DNA from: Deltaproteobacteria bacterium
GTDB taxonomy: Bacteria; Myxococcota_A; UBA9042; PHBI01
DNA length: 64,000 bases
NCBI GenBank assembly: GCA_020632715.1
Contig: JACKFA010000004.1
Span: 186,001-250,000, forward strand
Reading direction: 5' to 3'
Part shown: positions 37,944 through 47,529 of the stretch, one piece after another
Numbering within the stretch: position 1 is the stretch's first letter
Layout of the letters: each line of letters opens with the position of its first letter
The notes under the pieces: model-generated
What the model was told of the DNA's origin: nothing
The model's database searches: none
The model's input: only the letters and a program-made list of their open reading frames with translations
Translations under genes and position numbers: made by a program

Positions 37944-38561
37944 GTGCCCGATCTCCTCCGCCCCCTCGCCCCCCTCGCCCTCCTCGTCCTCCTCGCCACG
38001 CCCCTCGCCGCCTGCCGCGGCGCCGAGCCCGTCGAAGGCACCCGCCACTACGGCTACTTCGTCGCCTCGGGCGCCGCCCGCGCCGGCGACGTCGACGTCA
38101 CCATCGCCCGCGAGGGCGACGGCCTCCGCCTCGACACCGCCCTCCTCACCGAGAGCTCCCGCCAGGACGCCGCGCCCCTCCGCCTCGGCGCCGACTCCCT
38201 CCCCGCCGACCACCTGTGGCCCACCGTCCCCGCCCTGCTCGGCGGCCCCGCCCCCGCCCTCTGCCTCGTCGCCCGCGACGCCCCCCTCACCCTCCCCACG
38301 GCCCTCGACCCCGCCCTCTCCGTCACCGTCACCGCCCGCGAGCGCAGCGGCGACGGCGCCGTCGACGTCGTCACCCTCCACCCCGCCTTCGAAGGCCCCG
38401 GCAACCCCGCCCTCACCGCCTGGTGCCGCGGCCCCGCCCTCCTCGTCGCCCGCCACGGCCCCACCTGGCTCGTCCGCGACGACGCCCGCGACCTCGCCCG
38501 CGACCTCGGCGCCCACGACCCGGTGACGCCCGCCGCCGCTCCGCCCGCACCGATCCGTTGA
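37944..38561 (+). CDS. Small lipoprotein, first gene of the aminotransferase-lux operon
   Basis: 205 residues. GTG start at 37944 with AAGGAG 8 bases upstream; lipobox PLAAC (Cys 24). The mature part is beta-rich and ends in a Pro/Ala tail; no family is recognised. It contains two conserved-looking tryptophans (DHLWPTVPALL, TAWCRG). Codons are strongly C-ending, like the three genes that follow, which supports a common operon; the gap to the aminotransferase is 33 bases. Confidence 0.75.
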   Translation: MPDLLRPLAPLALLVLLATPLAACRGAEPVEGTRHYGYFVASGAARAGDVDVTIAREGDGLRLDTALLTESSRQDAAPLRLGADSLPADHLWPTVPALLGGPAPALCLVARDAPLTLPTALDPALSVTVTARERSGDGAVDVVTLHPAFEGPGNPALTAWCRGPALLVARHGPTWLVRDDARDLARDLGAHDPVTPAAAPPAPIR

Positions 38562-38594
38562 GTCCTCCGCGCCGCCGTGACATGGTCCGCCGCG

Positions 38595-39935
38595 ATGAAC
38601 CCGGCGCCCTTCACCGAACACGACGGCCTCGCCCTCCCCGCCCTCGTCACCGACGTCCCCGGCCCCGCCTCCGTCGCCGCCGTCGACACCCTCGCCCGCC
38701 ACGAGTCCCCCGGCATCACCGCCCGCCGCGCCCGCCAGGGCGAAGCCCGCGGCCTCGGGAAGGACCCCATCGTCTGGGCCCGCGCCACCGGCGGCAACGT
38801 CTGGGACCTCGACGGCAACCGCTTCGTCGACCTCACCGGCGCCTTCGGCGTCGCCCTCATCGGCCACGGCCACCCCGCCGTCGTCGCCGCCGTCGAAGAT
38901 CAAGCCCGCGCCCTCCTCCACGGCATGGGCGACGTCTACCCGAACGCCCCCCGCATCGAGCTCATGGCGCGCCTCGCCGCCATCGCCCCCGGCGACCTCT
39001 CCCAGTGCATCCTCGCCGGCGGCGGCGCCGAGGCCGTCGAGGCCGCCCTCAAGACCGCCGCCCTCGCCTCCGGCCGCCCCGGCGTCATCGCCTTCTCCGA
39101 CAGCTACCACGGCCTCAGCTACGGCGCCCTCGCCGCCACCGCCTACAAGGACGACTTCCGCCGCCCCTTCTGGCAGCAGCTCGGCCGCCACGTCACCCAC
39201 CTCCCCTACGGCGTCGACCCCGCCGTCCTCCGCGCCCTCCTCCGCGGCCCCGCCAGCGGCGCCGGCCCCATCGGCGCCATCCTCGTCGAGCCCATCCTCG
39301 GCCGCGGCGGCCAGGTCGTCCCCCCCGCCGGCTGGCTCCGCGCCCTCCGCGACATCGCCGACGAGCACGACCTCGTCCTCGTCTTCGACGAGATCTACAC
39401 CGGCCTCGGCCGCACCGGCGCCATGTGGGCCTGCGACCACGACGACGTCGTCCCCGACGTGCTCTGCGTCGGCAAGGCCCTCGGCGGCGGCCTCCCCGTC
39501 GGCGCCTGCGTCGCCACCCCCGCCGTCATGGGCGCCTGGGGCCGCTCCCAGGGCGAGGCCATCCACACCGCCACCTTCCTCGGGAACCCCGTCGTCGCCG
39601 CCGCCTCCCTCGCCGCCCTCGACGTCCTCGCCGCCCTCGACGCCCCCGCCCGCGCCCGCGCCTTCGAGGCCCGCGTCCGCGCCCGCTTCGGCGACGACCG
39701 CGTCCGCGGCCGCGGCGCCATGCTCGGCCTCGCCCTCGACAGCCCCGGCGCCGCCGCCCGCGTCACCGGCCGCCTCCTCAAAGACGGCTTCATCGCCCTC
39801 CCCGGCGGCACCCACGGCGACATCCTCGGCCTCACCCCGCCGCTCGTCCTCTCCGCCGCCCAGGAGGCCGCCGCCTGGGACGCCATCGACCGCGCCATCG
39901 CCGCCGAGACCGCCCATGACGGCGCCGCTGCCTGA
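38595..39935 (+). CDS. Class III aminotransferase (PLP)
   Basis: 446 residues. Fold-type I PLP enzyme of the ornithine/GABA/omega-aminotransferase group. The PLP lysine is in VGKALGGGLP (about 294), the Asp that contacts the pyridine nitrogen in FDEIYTGLGRTG, and the cofactor loop in AGGGAEAVEAALK. The ATG at 38595 is preferred; a GTG at 38577 is possible. Class III enzymes commonly aminate aldehydes; with the LuxE and LuxC homologues downstream the likely job is turning an enzyme-made aldehyde into an amine. It overlaps the LuxE gene by 20 bases. Confidence 0.93.
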   Translation: MNPAPFTEHDGLALPALVTDVPGPASVAAVDTLARHESPGITARRARQGEARGLGKDPIVWARATGGNVWDLDGNRFVDLTGAFGVALIGHGHPAVVAAVEDQARALLHGMGDVYPNAPRIELMARLAAIAPGDLSQCILAGGGAEAVEAALKTAALASGRPGVIAFSDSYHGLSYGALAATAYKDDFRRPFWQQLGRHVTHLPYGVDPAVLRALLRGPASGAGPIGAILVEPILGRGGQVVPPAGWLRALRDIADEHDLVLVFDEIYTGLGRTGAMWACDHDDVVPDVLCVGKALGGGLPVGACVATPAVMGAWGRSQGEAIHTATFLGNPVVAAASLAALDVLAALDAPARARAFEARVRARFGDDRVRGRGAMLGLALDSPGAAARVTGRLLKDGFIALPGGTHGDILGLTPPLVLSAAQEAAAWDAIDRAIAAETAHDGAAA

Positions 39936-40947
39936 GCCGCGCGAGCGCCTGCTCGCCGACCTCCTCGCCTTCGTCGCCGCCCCCGACCCAGGCACCTTCG
40001 ACGCCCTCGCCGCGCGCGTCGTCGCCTACCAGGCCCGAGCCCTCCCCGAGTACGGCCGCCTCGCCGCCCTCGCCCCGCCCACCGGCTGGCGCGACGCCCC
40101 CCTCGTCCCGACCGACCTCTTCCGCGACCTCGATCTCTGCTCGCTCCCCGGCGCCGCCGCCACCTTCCGCACGAGCGGCACCACCGGCGTTGGCCGCCGC
40201 GGCGCCCGCCGCGTCCCCGATCTCCGCCTCTACGACGCCGCCATGCGCGCCCCCTTCGTCGCCCACGTCCTCGGCGGCGACCCGCGCCCGCGCCCCTGGC
40301 TCTCCCTCATCCCGACCGCCCGCGAGCTCCCCGACAGCTCGCTCTCCCACATGGTCTCAGGCCTCGCCCCCGAGCTCGCGACGACCCTGACCACCGCGAT
40401 GTCCGTCGAAGGCGGCCTCGACCTCGACGCCGCCCTCCGCGCCCTCGCGGGCGACGCGCCGCTCGTCCTGCTCACCACGGGCTTCGCCCTCGTCGCCCTC
40501 CTCGACGCGCTGCCCGCCGCGGCCTCCGCGCCCCCCGGCTCCCGCCTCATGCTCACCGGCGGCTTCAAGGGCCGCTCCCGCGAGCTCTCCGAGCCCGAGG
40601 TCCTCGACCTCGTCGCCGCCCGCCTCGGCGTCCCGCCCGCGCGCGTGGTCCCCGAGTACGGCATGACCGAGCTGACGAGCCAGGCCTACGGCCGCCCCCT
40701 CGCGCCCAACCCCGGCCTCCGCTTCCGCGTCGTCGACCCGGTCACCCTCGACGACCTCCCCGCCGGCGCCGACGGGCTCGTCGCCTGCTTCGACCTCCTG
40801 AACCTCGACAACGTCTCGGCCATCCTCACCGGCGACCTCGGCCGCCTCGACGAGCGCGGCCGCCTCACCCTCCACGGCCGCGCCCCCGACGCCGTCCGCC
40901 GCGGCTGCAGCCTCACCGCCGAGGAGATCCTCGAGCGCCTCCGATGA
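39916..40947 (+). CDS. LuxE-like acyl-protein synthetase/acyl-activating enzyme
   Basis: 343 residues. Resembles the LuxE family (adenylate-forming, long-chain-fatty-acid luciferin-component ligase): the ATP-binding FRTSGTTGVG near 95, the VPEYGMTEL motif near 250 and the TGDLGRLD motif near 315 are as in that family. It would activate a carboxylate as acyl-AMP and pass it to a protein or LuxC cysteine. Starts inside the aminotransferase gene and its stop overlaps the LuxC start (ATGA). Confidence 0.85.
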   Translation: MTAPLPEPRERLLADLLAFVAAPDPGTFDALAARVVAYQARALPEYGRLAALAPPTGWRDAPLVPTDLFRDLDLCSLPGAAATFRTSGTTGVGRRGARRVPDLRLYDAAMRAPFVAHVLGGDPRPRPWLSLIPTARELPDSSLSHMVSGLAPELATTLTTAMSVEGGLDLDAALRALAGDAPLVLLTTGFALVALLDALPAAASAPPGSRLMLTGGFKGRSRELSEPEVLDLVAARLGVPPARVVPEYGMTELTSQAYGRPLAPNPGLRFRVVDPVTLDDLPAGADGLVACFDLLNLDNVSAILTGDLGRLDERGRLTLHGRAPDAVRRGCSLTAEEILERLR

Positions 40948-41984
40948 CCCCCGCCCTCCTCGCCCTCGCCGACCTCGACCGCGGCCCCGGCGCGGCCCTC
41001 CTCGCCGCCACCGCCCGCGTCGGCTTCTCCGAGCCCGTCGCCCGCGCCGGCCTCCTCGCCGAGCTCGACGCCTGGCGCGCCCCCGGCGCCCTCGACGCCG
41101 TCCTCGCCGAGCTCCCCGCGGACCTCCCGGCCGCCGCGCGCCCCGACACCGTCCTCGTCATCGCCGCCCGCACCCTCCCCGCGAGCACCCTCCGCGCGGT
41201 CCTCATGGCCCGCCTCCTCGGCGCCCGCGTCCTCCTCAAGACCGCCTCCGGCCAGGACGACGTCGCCGCCGCCATCGCAGCCGCCGACCCCGCCGTCACC
41301 CCGCGCCCCTTCGCGTCGACCGACCTCATCGGCCGCGACGCCGCCCTCGCCGACGCCGACGCCGTCGTCGTCCTCGGCGGCGACAGCACCGTCGCCGACG
41401 TCCGCGCCAACGCGCCCGCCGCCGCCGCCTTCCTCGGCTACGGCCACCGCGTCAGCGCCGCCTGGGTCGACCACCCCGACGACGCCGTCGCCGCCGGGCT
41501 CGCCGCCGATCTCCTCGCCTGGGACCAGGCCGGCTGCCTCGCCCCGCAGCTCGTCTGGTGCGCTGGCGACCCCGTCGACCTCGCCGCCCGCGTCGCGGCC
41601 GCCGTCCACGCGCTCGAGCCCGCCCTCCCGATGGACCTCCCGCCCGGCGCCGCCCGCGCGCGCCACACCGCCGCCACCCTCGCCACGATGCGCGGTGGCC
41701 ACGTCTTCGGCACCGCCACGGCCCGCGTCGCCACCCTCCCCGACCCCGCCTTCCGCGCGTCCCCCGGGCACCGCTTCCTGTGGGTCCTCCCAGCCGACGA
41801 GGACGCCCTCCGCGCCTCGCTCCCCGTGCTCTCGACCCTCGCGGGCGACGCCCCCGCCGCCGTCCCCCTGCCCGGCCACGTCCGCCGCTGCGCCCCCGGC
41901 GCCATGCAGCGCCCCCCGCTCACCTGGCGCCACGACGGCCTCCCGAACCTCCTGCCGATGCTGCGCCTCGACGCCCCGCGCTGA
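40944..41984 (+). CDS. LuxC-like acyl reductase
   Basis: 346 residues, shorter than bacterial LuxC (about 480). The aldehyde-dehydrogenase-like fold and the conserved active-site region DQAGCLAPQLVWC (Cys about 195) match the LuxC family, which reduces acyl-protein or acyl-CoA to aldehyde with NADPH. The N-terminal domain is reduced. Last gene of the operon; the pair LuxE/LuxC is known as the fatty-acid reductase of luminous bacteria, but no luciferase genes are present here. Confidence 0.85.
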   Translation: MTPALLALADLDRGPGAALLAATARVGFSEPVARAGLLAELDAWRAPGALDAVLAELPADLPAAARPDTVLVIAARTLPASTLRAVLMARLLGARVLLKTASGQDDVAAAIAAADPAVTPRPFASTDLIGRDAALADADAVVVLGGDSTVADVRANAPAAAAFLGYGHRVSAAWVDHPDDAVAAGLAADLLAWDQAGCLAPQLVWCAGDPVDLAARVAAAVHALEPALPMDLPPGAARARHTAATLATMRGGHVFGTATARVATLPDPAFRASPGHRFLWVLPADEDALRASLPVLSTLAGDAPAAVPLPGHVRRCAPGAMQRPPLTWRHDGLPNLLPMLRLDAPR

Positions 41985-42214
41985 TCCGGACGCTGGCGCC
42001 GCGATCGCGCGCCCGCCGCCGCCGCGATCGCATAAACAACGGCCGTTCAAAAAACTTCGGCCCGTTCCCCGCCTGCCGCGCGGTCGCGCCGCCCTCGACT
42101 CAGGTCCGGGGTTGTGTTCCGGCGCGCGACTCCGTTACCGTCATTCCTACGAGCGGCGCACTGCGGGTCCCGCTCCGTCTCACCCAAAAATCTCAATCCT
42201 GAGACATTCGCCGG
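41985..42214. other. Intergenic region between luxC-like gene and the surface protein
   Basis: 230 bases with a pair of CGCGATCG repeats (about 42000-42030), a palindrome AACGGCCGTT followed by CAAAAAA (about 42037-42055), and a short inverted repeat TCTCA/TGAGA just before the next start. It probably holds the luxC-side terminator and the promoter of the surface protein, but no firm -35/-10 pair was found. Confidence 0.4.
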
Positions 42215-45200
42215 ATGACCTCGTCCATGCCTGTGCGGGCGGTACGATGGGCCATCCTCGCCACGCTCCTCGTGGCGGGAACCCAGGACGCTCACGCCGA
42301 CAACGTCGCTGTCGCGATCGCTCGCGACGCCGCGGCGGTGTCCGCGAGCCCGTCCGGGATCCAGGCGATGGACGAGGACTTCGACGTCAACGTCCAGGTC
42401 ACCCTGAACACGGCCGGCAGCTACAGCGCCGTCACCGTCACGCTCCCGGTCCAGGGCGCCTACGTCGTCTCGACCCCGTTCAACGCGCGCTTCACGCCGA
42501 GCTGCACCGCGGGGATCTGCACCTGGACGCTCTCCGCGCCCCCCCTCGACGCCTCCGGCGCCGCCATCGTCGAGATCCTGAGCGTGCGCCTCCGCTACGC
42601 CTGTTGGTCCCAGGCCGCCGCGCCGACCGGCGACGTCTCCTTCCAGGCGAGCCTCGCCGCCGCGAGCTCCACCGCCGGCGCCATCGCGCTCACCAGCAAC
42701 ACCGCCTCCGCCCCGCTCCACACGGGCGCCAACGCCTTCCACAGCATCACCCACGACACCTGGGACTACGAGAACGTCAACCCGCGCTGGACGCTCAACC
42801 CGAGCACCCACGAGCCCGGCCTCGCCTTCAACCTCAAGGTGCAGGTCCGCGACAACGGCGCCTGGCCCATCGCCTCCGCCCTCTTCCACGGCACCCTCGG
42901 CGCCGCGCTCACCTACGTCGGCCGCGGCTTCACCTCCTCGGGCGCCGCGGTCGACGCCTCCTGGACGTGGCTCGACGAGCCCGCCGCCTGGTCGCGCGAC
43001 CCCGCCGACCGCGACGTGGTCATGACGCGCGCCGGCACCGTCGGCGCCCTCACCCCGCACCCGGCGGGGACCTGCCAGTTCGCCGACACCCCGCGCCAGC
43101 TGCTCCGCATGTGGGTCCCCTGCAGCGCCCTCCCCCACGGCATCGCCGCCGCCGACATCCTCACGACCGGCGACACCTTCGTCGTCGAGAGCGGTGAGGC
43201 CGAGACCTTCGCCTGCACCGACGACGCGAGCTGCGACGCCGTCTGCGACGACGCCTTCGACGGCGTGACCCGCGTGAATCCCGGCACGGGCGCGGTCGCC
43301 CAGGCCCCCTGCGCCTGCCGCGACGCCGGCGCCGGCGTCAAGCGCTGCGGCCGCGCCTACGGCCCGACGCAGGTCCCGAACAACGGCTTCCTCAACACCA
43401 CCTGCTTCGCCCCCGCGACCACCTGGACCACGAAGACCGGCGGCAACGGCACCAAGAACAACAACTCCGTCGGCCTCGGCGGCACGGGCCGCCAGGCCTA
43501 CGCGATGGCCCCCCTCGCCGGCGTCGTCGCCTGCACGGACGCCTTCGTGAGCGACGTCGTCCCCGCCGGGACCACCCTCAAGACGCTCGCCACGCCGCGC
43601 CCCTCCGACGACTTCGTCGGCTACGCCTGCCACGCCGCAGGCAACGCCCCGCTCACGCTCTCCGCCTTCCTCGCCCTCAAGGACACCGCCGCCTGCGCCG
43701 CCGGCAGCGTCACGCTCCCGAGCGGCGAGCCCGTCACGCACGTCGTCTGGTACGCGCCGACCTGGGGCGCGACCGACGGCGCCGACGGCCTCCAGAGCTT
43801 CTCGGCCACCATGGACTTCACCGTCCCGCTCGACTACGCCGCGCAGGGCCACGCCGACCCCATCGACAACGCCGCGCACTTCCGCGCGACGTGCAGCTAC
43901 GCGAACCCCCTCGGCGGCGCCGCGATCGACGCCTCCATCGACGCCGACGACGCCGTCACCATCGACGTCATCAGCGAGGGCTACACCCAGCTCGTCTTCG
44001 GGGGCTCGACCCCGGCAGCCGGCACCGTCTTCGCCCCCGGCGAGACGCTCGCCATCAACATCGGCAGCTTCTACAACTCGGGCGCCGCGGTCTTCAACAC
44101 GAGCATCGCCTTCGACGACCTCCCTGCCGGCGTCGAGGCCGTCGGCTTCGACTCCCTCATCCGCGGCGTCACCGCCCCCGCCCACGGGGCGTGCAACGCG
44201 CCCCCCACGACCTACACCCAGCCGACCTCGGCGACCGACCCGCTCGTCTGGACCTTCGGCGACAACGCCTCGCCCTACTTCCAGCAGAACCTCCAGTGGG
44301 AGGGCTGCACCAACGCGAAGCTCACGGTGCGCCTCGACCCGACCTACCCCTGGCTCGACGACGAGCCCTTCACGCTCTGCGCCACGGGCGGGGCCGCGAA
44401 CCTCGGCCCGTCGCCGCCCGCCGCGAACCACCAGTGCCGCACGTTCAACGTGCGGGTGCTCCCGGGCGTCGGCGTGAGCGTCGTCCCGACCTGCCCGGAG
44501 AGCGGCGAGCCCGAGTTCCACGTGGTGCTCGCGAACACGAGCGGCGTCGACCTCACGAGCTACCGGTTCGAGCTCGCGATGCCGCGCGTCGGCGACGTCC
44601 TCGGCTCGACGGGCGTCGCGAACTTCCGGGCCCTCGAGAACCTGCCTCTGGGCGCGCTGGTCGAGTACTCGACCGACGGCACGACGTGGGTCACGGAGCC
44701 CCCGATCGTCGCGCTCCTGGTGAGCCGGATCCGCGTCACCCTGCCCTTCCTCGCGGCCTACACGAGCGCGAGCTTCGACCTGGCCCTGCTCGCGGACAGC
44801 CCGAGCGGCACGCTCCAGCTCGCGGGGATCGTCGACGCCGACCAGCTCCTCGAGCCCGCCGTGACCGACGCCGTGAGCTTCGAGATCGACGGCTGCCGCG
44901 GCACCATCGACGTCTTCAAGTTCCACGACGCCGACGGCGACGGCGTCCAGGGCGATCCCGCCCTCGAGCCGCCGCTCGCGGGCTGGGTCTTCGAGGTCAC
45001 CGACGCCGACGGCGCCGCGGTCGACACCATCACGACCGGCCCCGACGGGCACGCGAGCGCCTGGCTCCACCCCGGCACCTACCACGTGAGCGAGGTGCTC
45101 CCGACGGGCTTCGCAGGCACCTGGCTCGACACCGGGAACCTCGACCAGGACGCGGTCGTCGCCCTGTTCGAGACGACGCCGCTCGCCTTCGCGAACCAGT

Positions 45201-46930
45201 GCGGCTGCCCGAGCCCGGCCAACAAGTGCCTCCTCGCCGCGTGCGCGCCCGCCGACGACGGCCACGGGAACCAGATCGTCCCGCTCTGCAGCTACCCCGC
45301 GAACCCGTGCGAGGACGGCGACGTGTGCACCGACACGAGCTGCTCGCCGCAGACCGGCTGCGCCTACGCGCCCGTCGACTGCAGCGACGGCAACGGCTGC
45401 ACCGACGACCTCTGCGACCCGACCGGCGGCTGCATGAACCCGCCGTCGCTCCTCGGGACGGCCTGCTCCGACGAGGACGCCTGCACGCTCACCGACCAGT
45501 GCGACGGCGAGGGGGCCTGCGTGGGCGTCAACGACGTCGTCTGCGAGGCCGCGGACGCCTGCCACGTCGCCGGCACCTGCGATCCCGCGACCGGCGCGTG
45601 CTCGTCGCCGGCCGCCCCCGACGACACCGCCTGCGACGACGGCGACATGTGCACGAACGACAGCTGCCAGGGCGGCGTCTGCGTCGGCGAGCCGCTCGCG
45701 CCGAGCGAGCTCGCGGCCGCCTGGCTCTGGACGCGCCCCGGGAGCGACGGGCTCGTCGCCGCGCCGAGGGGCGACGACGCGCTCCCGGACGGGCTCCCGA
45801 GCGGCGTCTACACCCGCTGGGCGGCCACGTGGCTCGGCGCGGACGACGCGCTCGCCGGGGTGACCTCGCTCGCGGCGGCGCGGGCGCTCGCGGCGGACGG
45901 GACGATCGCGTGCCTCACGCTGACGCCGGCGCGGGCGCACGTCTACGCGGAGCTCCCGTGCGAGCCGGGCGAGGTGAACGACCTCGGCGGGCTCGGGCGC
46001 GCGGGGGACCTGAACGGCCTCGTCTGCGGCGATCACGAGCTCGAGCAGTGGGACGTGGCCGGGCGCCTCGGCGTCGCGGGGGACCTCACGCTCCAGGGCT
46101 TCTCGGTCGGCCTCGGGATCGAGGCGCCGGGCGGCGATCCGCAGGTCCAGGACAGCGAGGACGAGCCCGCGCCCGTGCTCTTCTGCGGGGGCTTCGCGGA
46201 CCTCGCGAGCGGGCAGGTCTACGGGAGCGCCTGGGAGGTGGCCGGGCACGACGATCACCTCGGCACGGGCAACCTCGTCGAGGGTGGGCGCTGGGAGCGG
46301 GGCGATCCGCGCGAGCTCGCGTTCGCCTGCCACGACATGGAGGAGCTCTCGCTCGCGCTCGGCGGGGCGACGCCGACCGCGATCCCGCGCGTCGCGTGGT
46401 GGGGCGACATCGAGCTCACCGGGACCTCGCACGGGACGAACGTCTTCGCGCTCGAGGCGGCGGACGTGGCGGCGGCGGTGGGCGTCGACGAGGGCGGGGT
46501 CACGAACCCCGTGCGCTTCGTGGTGGACGTGCCCGCGGACGCGACGGTGCTCGTGAACATGGGCGGCGCCGAGGTCGCGTTCGGCGACGGCGAGTTCCGG
46601 CTCGGCGGGGTCGACGCGAGCGCGATCCTCTTCAACTTCGCGGAGGCGACGCGCGTGGCGATCGCGAACTACGGCTTCTCGGGGTCGATCCTCGCGCCCT
46701 TCGCCGACCTCTCCTTCGCGAACGGCTACGTCGACGGCCAGGCCATCGTGCGGACCTTCTCGCACCCGGTCGAGAGCTCGCCGGCGAACCTGCGCGACCG
46801 CGCGTTCGGCGGCGACCTGTCGGTCCGGACGAGCTGCGGCGGGCTCGCGCCCGACGGGATCGAGCCGGTCCCGTACTACGGGCCGGCGCCCGATGTGGTG
46901 TACGGCACGCCGAGCGGAGGTGAGCCATGA
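42215..46930 (+). CDS. Large secreted surface protein with choice-of-anchor-A and cysteine-rich domains
   Basis: 1571 residues. Signal peptide ending near DAHA. The N-terminal 850 residues are beta-rich, repetitive, with CARDB/DUF11-like conserved-repeat features. An SdrD-B-like domain follows (DVFKFHDADGDGVQGD...GWVFEVTDADG, about 905-985), then DGD(x)CTDxxC repeats (about 1030-1165). The C-terminal 330 residues are a choice-of-anchor-A module (GRAGDLNGLVCGDHE..., ILFNFAEATRVAI, GSILAPFADLSF, GQAIVRTF). The gene starts with C-ending codons and drifts to G-ending codons near its 3' end. It is coupled (ATGA) to a lipoprotein gene and is a likely outer-surface or matrix adhesin. Confidence 0.88.
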   Translation: MTSSMPVRAVRWAILATLLVAGTQDAHADNVAVAIARDAAAVSASPSGIQAMDEDFDVNVQVTLNTAGSYSAVTVTLPVQGAYVVSTPFNARFTPSCTAGICTWTLSAPPLDASGAAIVEILSVRLRYACWSQAAAPTGDVSFQASLAAASSTAGAIALTSNTASAPLHTGANAFHSITHDTWDYENVNPRWTLNPSTHEPGLAFNLKVQVRDNGAWPIASALFHGTLGAALTYVGRGFTSSGAAVDASWTWLDEPAAWSRDPADRDVVMTRAGTVGALTPHPAGTCQFADTPRQLLRMWVPCSALPHGIAAADILTTGDTFVVESGEAETFACTDDASCDAVCDDAFDGVTRVNPGTGAVAQAPCACRDAGAGVKRCGRAYGPTQVPNNGFLNTTCFAPATTWTTKTGGNGTKNNNSVGLGGTGRQAYAMAPLAGVVACTDAFVSDVVPAGTTLKTLATPRPSDDFVGYACHAAGNAPLTLSAFLALKDTAACAAGSVTLPSGEPVTHVVWYAPTWGATDGADGLQSFSATMDFTVPLDYAAQGHADPIDNAAHFRATCSYANPLGGAAIDASIDADDAVTIDVISEGYTQLVFGGSTPAAGTVFAPGETLAINIGSFYNSGAAVFNTSIAFDDLPAGVEAVGFDSLIRGVTAPAHGACNAPPTTYTQPTSATDPLVWTFGDNASPYFQQNLQWEGCTNAKLTVRLDPTYPWLDDEPFTLCATGGAANLGPSPPAANHQCRTFNVRVLPGVGVSVVPTCPESGEPEFHVVLANTSGVDLTSYRFELAMPRVGDVLGSTGVANFRALENLPLGALVEYSTDGTTWVTEPPIVALLVSRIRVTLPFLAAYTSASFDLALLADSPSGTLQLAGIVDADQLLEPAVTDAVSFEIDGCRGTIDVFKFHDADGDGVQGDPALEPPLAGWVFEVTDADGAAVDTITTGPDGHASAWLHPGTYHVSEVLPTGFAGTWLDTGNLDQDAVVALFETTPLAFANQCGCPSPANKCLLAACAPADDGHGNQIVPLCSYPANPCEDGDVCTDTSCSPQTGCAYAPVDCSDGNGCTDDLCDPTGGCMNPPSLLGTACSDEDACTLTDQCDGEGACVGVNDVVCEAADACHVAGTCDPATGACSSPAAPDDTACDDGDMCTNDSCQGGVCVGEPLAPSELAAAWLWTRPGSDGLVAAPRGDDALPDGLPSGVYTRWAATWLGADDALAGVTSLAAARALAADGTIACLTLTPARAHVYAELPCEPGEVNDLGGLGRAGDLNGLVCGDHELEQWDVAGRLGVAGDLTLQGFSVGLGIEAPGGDPQVQDSEDEPAPVLFCGGFADLASGQVYGSAWEVAGHDDHLGTGNLVEGGRWERGDPRELAFACHDMEELSLALGGATPTAIPRVAWWGDIELTGTSHGTNVFALEAADVAAAVGVDEGGVTNPVRFVVDVPADATVLVNMGGAEVAFGDGEFRLGGVDASAILFNFAEATRVAIANYGFSGSILAPFADLSFANGYVDGQAIVRTFSHPVESSPANLRDRAFGGDLSVRTSCGGLAPDGIEPVPYYGPAPDVVYGTPSGGEP

Positions 46931-47520
46931 CGCGGCGCGTCATGACGGCGCTCGGGCTCGGGCTCGCGCTGGTGCTCGGCGCGGGGGCGTGCCAGCAGGC
47001 GGAGCCGCCGCTCGGGATCACACGCCAGCTGCGGAGCGACCCGGCCACGGCGACGGGGCCGTCGACGGGGGATCCCACCGATCCGGGCAGCGTCCTCGAC
47101 CCGGAGGCCCCGCCGACGCAGGAGGGGCCGGTGTTCGACGAGCTGCGGGCGCTGACGCGCACGGCGCTCGGGGCGTGGAAGAAGAGCGACCTGACGGTGC
47201 TGAAGGCGCTCGCGCCGCCGAGCGTGCGCGGGGCGCTCGCACCGATCGAGGCGGGCTCGGCGCGGGCCGTGGCGATGTTCGGCGACGGCTCGTGGCGCGG
47301 GTCGGTGGCGAAGGTCTGGAGCGGGACGCTCGGCGTCGTGCGCATCGACGGCGCGCGGGCGCTGGTCGAGATCGCGCGCTTCGGCGACGGGCGCGTGGTG
47401 GTGGCCGACGCCGCCTTCGAGCACGACGAGTCGCTCAAGGCCGACCACTGGTACTTCGTGGGGCTCTTGAGGACGCCGCGCGCGGTCTTCGAGCAGTTCG
47501 GCTCCCTCGAGGCGCCGTAG
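46927..47520 (+). CDS. Small lipoprotein coupled to the surface protein
   Basis: 197 residues. Lipobox GAGAC (Cys 22), a Pro/Thr/Asp-rich linker and a C-terminal globular domain of about 130 residues with mixed alpha/beta pattern (LTRTALGAWKKSDLTVLKAL, DHWYFVGLLRTPRAVFEQFG). Looks NTF2/SnoaL-like by pattern only. The ATG overlaps the upstream stop (ATGA). Possibly an anchor or chaperone for the surface protein; that is inference. Confidence 0.8.
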   Translation: MTRRVMTALGLGLALVLGAGACQQAEPPLGITRQLRSDPATATGPSTGDPTDPGSVLDPEAPPTQEGPVFDELRALTRTALGAWKKSDLTVLKALAPPSVRGALAPIEAGSARAVAMFGDGSWRGSVAKVWSGTLGVVRIDGARALVEIARFGDGRVVVADAAFEHDESLKADHWYFVGLLRTPRAVFEQFGSLEAP

Positions 47521-47529
47521 CCGTCGCGC

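Noticed and set aside
37601..38041. Minus-strand 146-residue frame in the 37592-37943 gap
   Set aside because: Its composition is that of a shadow and it crosses the start of the lipoprotein on the other strand.
42047..46765. A 1572-residue antisense frame opposite the surface protein
   Set aside because: Low-complexity Arg/Asp/Val composition; no start or domain signal; shadow of the real gene.
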